A DNA stretch of 64,000 nt from Rhypophila decipiens (lineage: Eukaryota > Ascomycota > Sordariomycetes > Sordariales > Naviculisporaceae), in the NCBI GenBank assembly GCA_033297075.1, contig MU858244.1, positions 1-64,000 of the forward strand, given 5' to 3'. Below the pieces are notes generated by a model. That model searched no databases, was not told the DNA's origin, and was given only the letters and a program-made list of their open reading frames with translations. Position 1 is the stretch's first letter; every line of letters begins with the position of its first letter. Below, piece by piece: positions 44,392 to 55,357 of the stretch. Both the position numbers and the translations under genes were made by a program.

Positions 44392-46585
44392 ATGGAACAT
44401 CAAACATTGCAATCCATCAGCGCAGCTGATGAGCAGCAGCAGCATCAATCCTCAGAGAAACAAGAGAAGCCCTCGTCTGCTTCAGAGTCCTCCTCAAGAG
44501 ACCTAGAGCCGCCCGAGCCAGAATGGCTGACAGGGCCTCCACTTCTCATCCTCATGGTTGCCTTGAGCATCGTCATGTTTCTCGTTCTTCTTGATGGCTC
44601 CATCATAGGAACTGTAAGTATTGTTCTTTCAGCGTGCCGAAAAGGAGTGGTATATGCATGCTCATCATGATCACTTCAAACACGCAGGCTGCTCCACGTA
44701 TCACGAGTGAGTTCCGCTCTCTCGAGGATCTAGGCTGGTATGGCTCGGCATTTCAACTAGCGAGGTGAGTTGTCTGCGTACGGGTCTTGATGGATAGGAG
44801 AAATGATCTGACCGCGTTTAGTGCTGCTGTCCAGCCCCTGACAGGCAAGATCTACGCAACTCTGAACCAAAAGGTACCCTCATCTCATCACGTAGGCAGG
44901 ATTAACAAGCTTACGATCGTAATTACACAGTGGACCTTTATATGGTTCTTCGCCACCTTCGAGGTCGGATGCCTCGTATGCGGTGCCGCCGTGTCATCCA
45001 ACATGCTAATCGTCGGGCGAGCAGTCGCCGGGTTGGGCGTTGCCGGCCTGCAAAATGGCGGGCTCACCATCATCGCCAGTGCAGTGCCGATTCACAGGCG
45101 TGCTACCATGAATGGAATTCTTGTTGGCCGTAAGTTGCGATAAATTGAACGTGTCAGACGGAAATATTTTTCATGTCTAATTGAGCGCAGTGAGTCAGCT
45201 CGGAATCGTCATGGGTCCTCTCATCGGAGGAGCTTTCACTTCGTATTCCACTTGGCGTTGGTGTAAGTACCTCGACCTTTTCTGCCCCAAGCATATCAAT
45301 AGCTTTTAACTAACGGACGGATTTTGTTTGCCAGGCTTTTACATCAACCTCCCGTTTGCGCTTCTGGTCGCCCCGGCAATGTGCTATGTCCACATACCGA
45401 CCATCGCATCCGCGCCAGACGAGAAGCTGCAGACGACTACTGAAGGCATGTCAAGAGCAAAGTCCCTGCTTCATGATCTCGACATAATTGGCTTTATTCT
45501 CCTCACAGGCTTCGCAATTGAGCTGCTCTTGGCCTTGCAATGGGGAGGCAGCCTACATGCCTGGGACAGCTCCGTGGTCATTGGGCTGCTCTGCGGGGCT
45601 GTGGTTACTTTGGCAGTCTTTCTCTACTGGCAGCACCGCCAGGGTGAAAATGCCATGATACCCTTTTCCATCGTGTCCCAGAGGGTTGTCTGGTGTGGGT
45701 GCATCGTCTACGGCTTCTTGATGGCCGCGCTGTTCCTCTTGACCTACTACCTGCCTATTTACTTTCAGTCGGTCAAGGATGCGTCCGCCATATTGAGTGG
45801 TGTTTATACCCTGCCGAATATTCTGGCCCAGTTGGGTGCTGCCATTCTATCGGGAGTACTGGGTAAGTCACGAGTCATGAACCTAAATCTCTGTTTGCTG
45901 GTTAAGTTTGAAACTAACATGCCTTGTCTCGCTCCAAAGTGGAAAAGCTGGGATATTACCTACCTTGGAGTGTTGCAAGCGCCATCATCACATCCATCGC
46001 CACTGGACTGATGTCTACCTTTGACGTGGCCACCTCGGTCGGCAATTGGATCGGGTATCAGATCTTGTTTGGTGCTGGCTGCGGTATGGGTATCCAAATG
46101 GTATATTCTTGACATCCAATCCATTCAATCCCGCAGTAACCAGTACAGTACGCTCACTGACATGCTGTGTCGATACGTAGCCAATCCTCGCAGTGCAGCA
46201 CTCCCTCTCGCCCCAAAAAATCCCCATCGCCATCGCAACGCTCATCTTCGCGCAAAACATGCTAACGGCCATCTGGCTGACCATCGCCAACACAATCTTC
46301 AACAACAGCCTGCGCACTCTGATCCCAGAGTATGCTCCTTCTATTGACCCGCAGACGGTGGTTGATGCCGGTGCTACCGGGATTCGATCCGTGGTACCTG
46401 ACGGCCCGGTTCTTGAGCAGCTCTTGTCGGCCTACTCGAAAGCGATCGACAAGACGTTTTATATCTCGTCTGCGTCTCTAGCTGTCAGTTTGTTCTTTGT
46501 TTGGGGGACGGGATGGAAAGATATTCGGAAGAAGAAAGGTCAGGAGGGTGCCAGTGGTTCTGGGCCTTCAATGTCGGTTGTGTAG
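44392..46585 (+). CDS. MFS drug:H+ antiporter, 14-TMS type
   Basis: Eight exons (44392-44613, 44688-44764, 44822-44873, 44931-45129, 45191-45262, 45335-45862, 45940-46100, 46181-46585) join in frame to 571 aa. A hydrophilic Ser/Gln/Glu-rich N-terminus precedes the first helix, which carries [17 protein letters not shown]. Family motifs include [16 protein letters not shown] and [16 protein letters not shown]. These are typical of the DHA2 family, to which many fungal metabolite and toxin pumps belong. It probably exports the cluster product or protects the producer. The exon structure was set by restoring these motifs across the seven short introns. Confidence 0.9.
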
Positions 46586-47082
46586 ATGAGCATGCGTCGG
46601 TACATGAGTCTGGCTATGAGTTGAAATAGAAGGGTCATGTTGGAAAATGTCCATCACACCATCATATATACTAAATCATGACAAGTAATATGTCCGAGTA
46701 ATACAGTGTTGCTCCTGACGAAAAAGGTTCTGTAAACAGGAGTGTTGGTCAGGGTTAGGGTCTACTGTATTCACGCCATCGCTGCCAGGAACTTGTGCAA
46801 GTCGGCCGCCCAAAGAGGCATATCGCCGGCGCGGCGCTGTATCTGCATCCTGCCGACATCACTCCTTTCGGTTGAGCCCCACTTCGTTCTGGGTTCTGTA
46901 TTATTATATTCGTGATTTCGTAGAGTGCGAGCTGGACTCGGAGTTAATTACCAGCCTGACTCGGACTTTAGAATGCGAGTGACGTGTTGAAATAACTTGC
47001 CCTCCTCCATCATCATCCATGAACAACATCGAAAGCAGACCAGAATACACCATCGGCCCATCCTCAAACTCGTATAAACAAC
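46586..47082. other. Intergenic with telomere-like doublet
   Basis: AGGGTTAGGGT at 46751-46761 and the promoter of the reductase gene. No palindromic operator was found. Confidence 0.5.
46751..46761 (+). repeat. Telomere-like doublet
   Basis: AGGGTTAGGGT, two TTAGGG units in the spacer between the transporter and the reductase. Confidence 0.5.
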
Positions 47083-48291
47083 ATGGTCGAGATTGCTGTT
47101 GCAGGAGGCTCAGGCGGTAAGCAGAGCAACGTTCAATCTCTCAAGTTCCACACTAACGTCCCACCAGAGCTAGCCCGTGAGATCATCGACGTCCTTCTTG
47201 CGACCAAGAAGCACGAGATCACCATCCTTTCCCGCAGGGCAAGTGTCAATATCCCGCATTACCCCGTTTGTTCATTTGTCTGACCAGACAGGTTCAGGAT
47301 GCCGCCCCGGAAGAAGTCATAGATGGGACAACCTGGCAGAAAGTCGATTTCCACGACAAGGACTCTCTGGTGCCCGTCTTGAACGGAGTTCATACAGTCC
47401 TCTCGTTCATACTCTGCAGATCTGACGTGGACCACCGGGCTCAGAAAACCCTCATTGCCGCTTGCATCGAGTCCGGAGTCAAGCGGTTCGCTCCCAATGA
47501 GTGGTCAACGTACGTGAAACTCTGCTCCTCGTTGTCCCCTAGGCTCTCTTTTCTTGGCCTTGGCGTCTGATAATGAGCTTATTACAGTTCCGACGTGACA
47601 GCGTCAGACGGCTACGCCCCCAAACTCGGCATGAGAGAGTATCTTGCCTCCATAAACGCCGAAAAGAAGGTCCTCGAGTATACTCTGTTCCAACCAGGCT
47701 TGTTCATGAACTACCTCGGTGCACCGCTCAAGACGACGAACCACGTGTCCACCTCCAAGATCCAGTTCGATCTCGAGTTTCGACGTGCCATCCTAGTTGG
47801 CGATGTTGATCCGCCTGAGCAGCAGAGGCTGACCCTAACTAGCATCAAGGATATTGCGAATGTTGTCTCTCTCGCCATTGACTACGAGGGCGAGTGGCCT
47901 GTTGTCGGTGGGATGGCGGGCGAGACGCTCTCGGTTTGGGAGGTCCTCAGGATTGCAGAGAAAGTCAGGGGTGAGTACATCATTTCTCGTACATAGTAGT
48001 CTTGAAAGAAAAGATGACTAACAAGAGGCTGTGGAAATAGGCCCCTTTACCGTCGACAAGGTAAACCTAGAGGACCTCAAGGCCGGCAAGATCAACGCAT
48101 CATGGACACCATGTTTCGACCATCCGAGTGTCAAAGCCGTCGAGATAGCCGAGGCCATCCCGCTCAATCTGATCCTGAGCAATGCCTGGGGTGCATGGGT
48201 CGTCTCGGACGAGTGGAACAAGCTGCTGCCGGGTTACAAGTTTACGGGCGTCGAAGAGTTTATTCGTGAGGTCTGGAGCGGTCAACCATAG
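47083..48291 (+). CDS. Isoflavone-reductase-like NmrA family oxidoreductase
   Basis: Five exons (47083-47116, 47168-47238, 47292-47509, 47588-47970, 48041-48291) give 318 aa. The nucleotide-binding N-terminus is AVAGGSGELAREI. It is followed by SRR, VLSFI and GVKRFAPNEWST, as in the phenylcoumaran benzylic ether/isoflavone reductase group. The second intron uses a GC donor (AGG/GCAAGT). This is the last gene before the wall-enzyme gene and the likely right border of the cluster. It could reduce a late quinone or enone intermediate. Confidence 0.85.
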
Positions 48292-48457
48292 ATGAAGAGA
48301 AAGGCGCTCGGAAGTTGAATATGTTCCTGTGTCTTGATTCGGCTTTCCAACAAGGGAGGCCCTATCCATGGCCCGTCATTGACTGGCTCCCTGTTACCCA
48401 AGATCGTTACCATCAAATATTTCCAACAATGGCCCAACATGCACGGTTAATGCCGTC

Positions 48458-50229
48458 TTATACAATGCTCATCGGCCTTCTGATATCGGCACTCCTCGTC
48501 CCGCTCGTATCGAAGCTGACAGACTTCATGTTGCCCATGATCGTCTCAACCGGCCTCTTGCCACTTGTCTGACTCTCCTTATCAAACAGCAGAGCCTTCT
48601 CATCGACCCACTTCGGACCCTCGTTAATGCCCGAAACCATCCAGCCAAGAACAACAAGCCAGCTCAACAACACCACCCCCGTCAAGATGGCAGCCCCAGC
48701 TCGATCCTTGTCGCCCAACTCAGCAAGCTCCCCAATGGCCTGATCAGACGGGTTCCCTCCAGCCCCGGCATCTCCCCTGCTCGTCCCACCAGTGCTATTA
48801 GTAACGGGCAAATTCCCACCCTTGTCCACCAACAAGCCGATCAACGCGCCCAAAGCATTCATCTGCTGTCCAGCCCCAGTATGTCCATCATACTTGCCCG
48901 TATTCCACCTAAACCCACAGACCCCCTGGGCCGTACAGCTCTTGGCCATCCCCCGTGCCGAAGTCCTCAGCACGGGCATGATGATATCCCTCACCGGCGG
49001 TGCTATCTGCGCAGTCTGCGCCAGGAACCGATGGACATAGCCCTTGAAACTCAACATGTCCGTCGTGCACTGCACCCGATCAGGCAACTCACACGAGACC
49101 TCAGTCATGATGCCGCCCGGGAAAAAGATGCCCATCGTGCGATTAGCCAAGGCCAATAACCTCGTCTCCCACAACGCCTGAGCCCCCCAGTCCCCCTCCT
49201 TGCGTTCAATCGGCCTTCCATTAACTTCAAGTTTGCCCCCCACTGGCAGATTCTTGCCACTAAAATCCCACATAAACCCCGCCCCCTGCAGAAAAATAGC
49301 AGCAGTATAGCTAAACTGAGCGCGATTGACATCCGTACAATTCGTCTCGACATGTGCTCCATCAAAGATATTCCACCGCTCATCGATATACCCCACCCCG
49401 CCGTGCTCTTTCTGCGCAGTCCAGTCCCAGCTTCTTGCCGCCCACTCAGCGTAGGTCGAGTTTCCGGTATATCGCGCCAAGCGAGCAGCCATGTTGAAGA
49501 AGATGGCGTTGGAGATGGAGTTTTTGTAGTTGTACCCGTTGTTGCTGAGCGGAATCTGCCAGCGCAGGCCTCCGCCGCAGTAAGTTGTGTCCCACCGGTG
49601 AGCTTGCGTGTTGAAGACGCCTTGGGCTAGGGTGAGCCATTGCGGTGCTGTGCGGGGTGGGTTTTGGAATTTGAGCTCGGCGGCGAGGAGGGCCGACATT
49701 CCCCAGAACCCTTGGTCGTCGTTTCCGAGGCTGGCGGTCCAGTTGGGGGGCATGTAGTTGTCTGAGGGTGTGTTGGATTGGAAGATTAGAGATTGGATGG
49801 TTCGCGGGTTGTAGGTGTCGTCCGAGGTGGAGGACCAGTAGTCGATCATTGTGCCCCAGAGGGCGCCGCCTTCCCACCAGTAGTAGTCGCCTGCTGGGGG
49901 CGGGCCTGGGAGGATCCCGGGGGTTTGGCCGGGCTCGTCGCCGTGGTAGTAGGACATTAGGTTTTGGGCTATCAGTTTTGCGGCGGATTTTATGGAGGCT
50001 GTGGAGCGGTTAGTCAGCTTGCATTGTCGGGGATGTGCAGAGAAACAAGTGGTGACGTCGACAGCTGTCATTGCTGCGTAGGTGCAGTGGTCATGGCTTG
50101 GGGGAGCGGGTATGTGCGTCTGATGGGAGACCGAAACTCACCGCGGGAAGAGAGGTCGACATTCAGTGCTGCGTCGGCGTAGAGAGGAAAAAATGCGCAA
50201 AAAGCACACAGCAACCTGGCGATGGCCAT
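48458..50229 (-). CDS. GH76 mannan endo-1,6-alpha-mannosidase (Dcw1/Dfg5-like)
   Basis: Two exons (50229-50142, 49998-48458) give 542 aa. A signal peptide (ARLLCAFCAFFPLYADA) is followed by the GH76 domain with the catalytic aspartate pair in GNDDQGFWG and conserved YYWWEGGALWG. Many cysteines and N-glycosylation sites are present. After a Ser/Gly-rich stalk there is a transmembrane helix (TGVVLLSWLVVLGWMVSG) and a cytosolic tail of about 56 residues. It is therefore a type I membrane protein, unlike the GPI-anchored yeast homologues. It links glycoproteins to the cell wall and is a housekeeping gene marking the end of the cluster. Confidence 0.92.
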
Positions 50230-52475
50230 TTCGGAGGATTTGTTGACTCGCTTCCTTGTTTGGCACGGCGACGAAAAGGGGCGGTCTTGGCGGACTCGGG
50301 GGTCGCGGCGAGGGTCAGTCAACCCATGGGCCAGCAATGTGTTGGTTCAGCAGGGAAAAGGTTGCAACCAAAAATCGAGGAGGATTTTGCAGATTGATTG
50401 AAGGAAAGGAATCCAACGTTCGAAAATACCGCCGTCGTTGTCTGGCAGATTCAGCACGGATGCCGAGTGCACTGGCCGAGATCTTGATCGGATAAAACTC
50501 GGTCCGTTGGGTGCGATTTGCTTGTCCGTCTGTTCTTTTTTCTCCAGATCTCTGACGTCCCTTGGGTTGTGTTCGACCAGATGAGCTCTGGTCGCCTGGT
50601 GGTAGGAGAAAAGGCCCTCTCTCAGTCCGACCGAATTGTTTGTCGTCAGGTCAGCAGGGGTCAGCGCTAAAGAGTGGCTGGCCGATGCTGTGGAAGTGTA
50701 CTAACAGTCCCATCTCTGCATCCGTCCCTGAGTGCCACCTATCGTCTCTGTGCGCGCGTTAGTGTGAGACGGGACCAGAGGAATAGCGTTGGCACCGTCG
50801 TGATTGTTGTGCAGGTCTCGTCCAACGCCAAGGTTCACAAGTCCAAGTCAGACTGAAGCCTCCCTCCCTGCCGCAGACGTCATACGAGAGCCGCTCCACC
50901 ATCACCCTCTCCGTCGCGGACTCGTCGCCGCAAAAGTCGGCCGAGTTGACTCAATTGCGCGGGCGCGAGCATACCTCAATGGTATCAATATCCACCCCGT
51001 GAATTCGGAGAACCTTCGCGCCCTCGTCTATCTCGAGCCGTGTCTTGGAGGTCCCGTGGGCGTTGCAAGCACCCTATCCTGATCGTCGCTAAACTGAAGA
51101 TGCCGTCCCTTTTGTACATCATACACAAATTTGAACCGGTTCGCATGGTGGGTGGTCTCGCTGGCTGGCTCGACGAAGCGGCCGTAGAGGTGGGATACGG
51201 TGCGCGTTTCTGAACAAAACCAAACGTGTAAGACGGTAGAAGAATACGGATGGTAGTACCGTTTTGCTCCTCCGTCATGAAACGTCGTGATTTTCAGCTA
51301 ACCCTCTTTTGAGCACCGAGCTTAACTACCTTTTTTCTAGAAGTGATCATTGGGGTATTAAGAAATAACCTGAACTAAAGAGACTAGATATCCCGGCGTC
51401 CCGGTTCCTTCTTTGGGGTTCCGGAACGGGCCGATCATATCCTACCCCCACTTGCCTTATATGGCCTGATTCGCTCCCCAAGCCACGCCCTCGGTGAGAC
51501 TTGGAGCTCGCCAGGTAGACACACGCGCATGCCCAATGATATTTGTTGGTTTTCTTTATCTCCGCCGAAGACTTGCTGCCGCTGCCTGGTACCCAAGGTA
51601 AGCAGGTAAATACCTCATACATAGAGAGGAGAAACCCGGTAAAACCTCAGTAATCACATGCATTCCAGGACAGGTCCGCTGCTTATCGGGCAGCACCGCA
51701 TGCATGGAAGCTTTTTCGAACTTGGGTGAGACCAAAATAAAAGACAAGACATTGTGGGTGGCATCTCACTGCAGCCGGCATGCATTTCAGCTCAAGCTTG
51801 TTAGCGAATAAGAAAGCCCCGGTATGCTTTTTGGAAGGAGCTAGCCAGCCTTGAGCCAAAAGAAAATGCTCATTGTGATGGTCGAGTTGTTAGCACGGGA
51901 CATATACAGAGCCACAGTAACATATTCGGTTCGTCGAGGAAAGGGGAGATTATTTGATAATCCACAAATGCATGTCTTCCTGCTCCTTCTGCTTCATGTG
52001 ACAGCGAGCTAGTGCACATATAACCCACAGTGTAAGAACGGGTTATCTCACGGGAAGTATTCACTTGCCAAGTACTTGGTTAACTGTGGTATTGTAAAAA
52101 TGCCATTTTCTTTCGCCTTGGCAGCTATCTCGCCCACTACCGAATGCCGATCCTTGAATGCAAGGCGTGCTAGTCCAGGTGCTTTCAGTCACCGGCGAGT
52201 CCAAGGCGCCCAAACAAGACGGTTTCAAACAAGACAGCTGGTTTCAAAATGTGCGGGCAAACAGGTGAAAGGTGGGGAGGGCGTTGTATGGAATATATTA
52301 ATGTATCACCAGATGTTGACGGTGCGCAACCGAGAACGCATGCATCATTCTTCCCTCCTCTCTTCCCTTGAACTGCATTGAAATTTTCAGGGTCGCATCC
52401 CGGGGTCTTACAGCAGCCTGATCACGACATCTTCCAACTTGAGGTAATCCACGGTAGTTGGAACACCGAAATGAA
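50230..52475. other. 2.2-kb intergenic region
   Basis: Divergent spacer between the GH76 gene and the permease. Open frames are short and on both strands, with no family motif. No long repeats were noticed. Long leaders of growth-related genes may account for its size. Confidence 0.45.
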
Positions 52476-55037
52476 ATGGAGCCAGCCAAGGTCTTCCGGA
52501 AGGACATCATCGACCTCGAGGGTATCACGCCGGGTTTTTCCCACCATGGGGCTACTGGAGTTGTCGGGGGTCACGGGGATAGTGACGGCAACTCTCACCT
52601 CTTCGTTATCCCCGAAAATCGGAAACTCGGCGTCACCTCCACCACCCTGCTGATTGTAAACCGCATGATCGGCACCGGTATCTTCTCGACTCCGTCCACC
52701 ATTATGCAGGCGACTAACAGCGTGGGCGCATCGCTGCTCTTCTGGGTGTTGGGAGGATTCATGACGCTTTGGTACGTGTGCTCTGATGTGATCATGACTG
52801 TTTCCAATAACACTGACAAGGGAATCGACAGTGGGTTAGTAATACCGAATTGTTTCCCCCAGATGGGAACTAGATTTAATCAAGAATGTTATAGGATGTC
52901 GGCTTACCTCGAACTTGGAACTGCCTTGCCACGGTCTGGTGGTGAAAAGGTCTATGTATGTATGGCACAGCGTTGCCCTGCTCCAGTCTCGAAGGAATTG
53001 TTCAACTGACAACTTTTGATACGACTAGTTGGAAAGAATCTACCGCAAACCAAAGTATTTGGCCACATCCATCTTTGCAGGTAAGTTGACCCCTTGGTCG
53101 GGTGAAGCAGTAGACTGACCAGCTCACTTTACCCAGTCGAAATCGTCTGCTTTGCCCACTCGGCCGCAAATTGTATCAACTTCAGCGGCTATCTCCTCCG
53201 TGTCGTACACGGTCTCGACCCGGCCTTGTCAGGCAACTGTGGCCGCTCCAGCAACGGTCAGCTCAAGGCGCCTTCACCGCTCGCAGAGGAATGGATCAAC
53301 AAGGGCATCAGCATGGCCGCTATTACCCGTAAGTTTCCCGAACACCCTGTCTTGCTGCGCGACGCAGAAACTAACTTCACAACGCGCTTACATAGTTGTC
53401 TGTCTCGTCCACGCCTTCACTCCCAAGTTCGGCATCTACATGAGCAACGCATTGGCCTTCTTCAAGCTCATCATGCTCCTCCTTGTGGTGTGTACTGGCT
53501 TCGCTGCTCTCGCGGGGAATCTCAAAGCACCCCGACCGGACAACTTCTCCACCTTTGACGGTGCTGGCGTTGCCTGTCCTGACGTTCATGAAGACTCGTC
53601 AGGCCGGGCTGCCGATTTCTCGCTGGCCCTTATGCAGGTCTTGTACTCTTACTCCGGGTGGGAAAACGCCAACTATGTTAGTTTCTGTCACATTCATCTC
53701 TCATCTACTTGAAATGTCTGGATCTGTAATTAATTGCCTGGTAGGTCTTGACCGAAGTCCGCAACGCGCCCGAGACGCTCAAGATCGCAGCCCCGTTGGC
53801 TAACCTGACGGTGACAGTTCTGTACATCCTAGCGAATATCGGCTACGTATGGTCTCCCCTATCCTTGTCGTCTCGTACTACTGTCTGTTGTCCAAGCTTC
53901 TCATGCTGTCTGTCTCATTCCAGTTTGCAGCATCTTCCAAGAGTGAGATTGCAAGCTCCGGCACGACCGTGGCCGCGAGCTTCTTTACCAATGTGAGATA
54001 TACCCTTCTCTACAACCAGAAAATGGGACATTTTGCCAACTAAAATTCTAGGTCTACGGCCAAGGCTTTTTTGTCACCCGCATTTTGCCTTTCATCATCT
54101 CGCTTTCAATCCTAGGCAACATTTCCTCCCAGACATTTGCGGCTGCTAGAGGCAAGTAATCATCACCCACGCCATCCGTCCTTCAATATACTGACTTCTC
54201 GACCCATCCAGTCAAGCAAGAAGTCGCCAAAGAAGGGATCCTTCCCTTTTCCAAGTTCTTTGCCAGCGACTGGCCAATCCAGACCCCAACTGGTTAGTTT
54301 CAAACCGAACACGTCACGAAACAAACTGAAGCCCACAAGCAACGGTTACTGACCTCGCCTTTCCTCCTATCATGCAGGTGGCCTGTTGCTGCATTGGATG
54401 TTTACGGTAGCGCTGATTGCCGGGCCGCAATCCAGCGATGCCTACCCGTTCATCTCGCTCCTGTATACCTACTGCCAGAGCTGGGTCAAGTGTAAGTGTT
54501 TTCTTTTTCTTCTCTTCTTTTTGGTTTCTATCAGCCCATTCACATAGGGTATTCGGACATGCTTTTGTTTTGGCTGACCAAAAAAACAGTACTTATAGCC
54601 CTCGGTCTGCTCTACTTGACTCTCTCCCCAACCAGTACATGGAAAGCCGAGCGAACCAGCTTCCACACGAGCAACTTTCTGACCGTCACATGGGCATTGT
54701 CACTGCTGTTTGTGCTCTCGGCGCCGTTTATCAAGAACAACACCATCACCCCGACTGTTCCGTGGTTTGTGGTCCCCACCGTGGGGTGTTCCGTCGTCGT
54801 GATTGGCACCATCTACTGGGCGTATTGGTTCAAGATTTGGCCGCTGTTTGGGTACAATATCGAGCACCATGTCGAGGTCCTGCCTGATGGGAGTGAGAGG
54901 GTGAGATATGTGGTGAGTTTGTTCTTCATCTACCTTACTACCTCTACTGAAAGTTTATAGCACTGGAGTTGCTAACATGGCTCGTCTTCCAGCATGGTCG
55001 AAATACTCCGGCGACCAAGTCACCGCTGTGGTGGTAA
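52476..55037 (+). CDS. Amino acid permease, high-affinity methionine permease type
   Basis: Twelve exons (52476-52771, 52895-52955, 53029-53080, 53137-53328, 53396-53676, 53745-53846, 53924-53992, 54052-54151, 54212-54292, 54378-54491, 54590-54912, 54993-55037) join in frame to 571 aa. The first helix has the APC signature NRMIGTGIFSTPSTI, then YLELGTALPRSGGEKVYLERIYR. Later segments include SYSGWENANYVLTEVRNAPETLK and ILGNISSQTFAAARVKQEVAKEGILPFSKFFAS, typical of the yeast Mup1/fungal methionine permease group. The intron at 54152-54211 starts with GC, not GT. The exon calls rest on these restored motifs. Confidence 0.87.
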
Positions 55038-55357
55038 AGCAAAAAGGCTCATGGATCGTTTTCAACATGTCCTTATCTCGTGTGCCAGTGGTCTACCAAT
55101 GGGGCTCAATTTCTTCCCCAGGTGATTCTAGTGTTTTTGTTGCATGAAGTCTATCTGTAATATACTAAAAATACATACATCTGCTTGAGCGGAGTCCGGA
55201 TACATGTACCCAACTGAGTAGAGTCATGAACGCGTGCCACAGTCAAACAAGGTGCGTCAATCAAGGTAGGTCTCATTCTTGTGCCATAAAGCTTGACCTG
55301 GAGTGGATGCATTTGATGTAAAAGTCTATTAAATGAGCGAGAAACAAACCTTGTCTG
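55038..55357. other. Intergenic between converging genes
   Basis: 3' flanks of the permease and of the six-exon unknown gene. Nothing else was seen. Confidence 0.5.
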
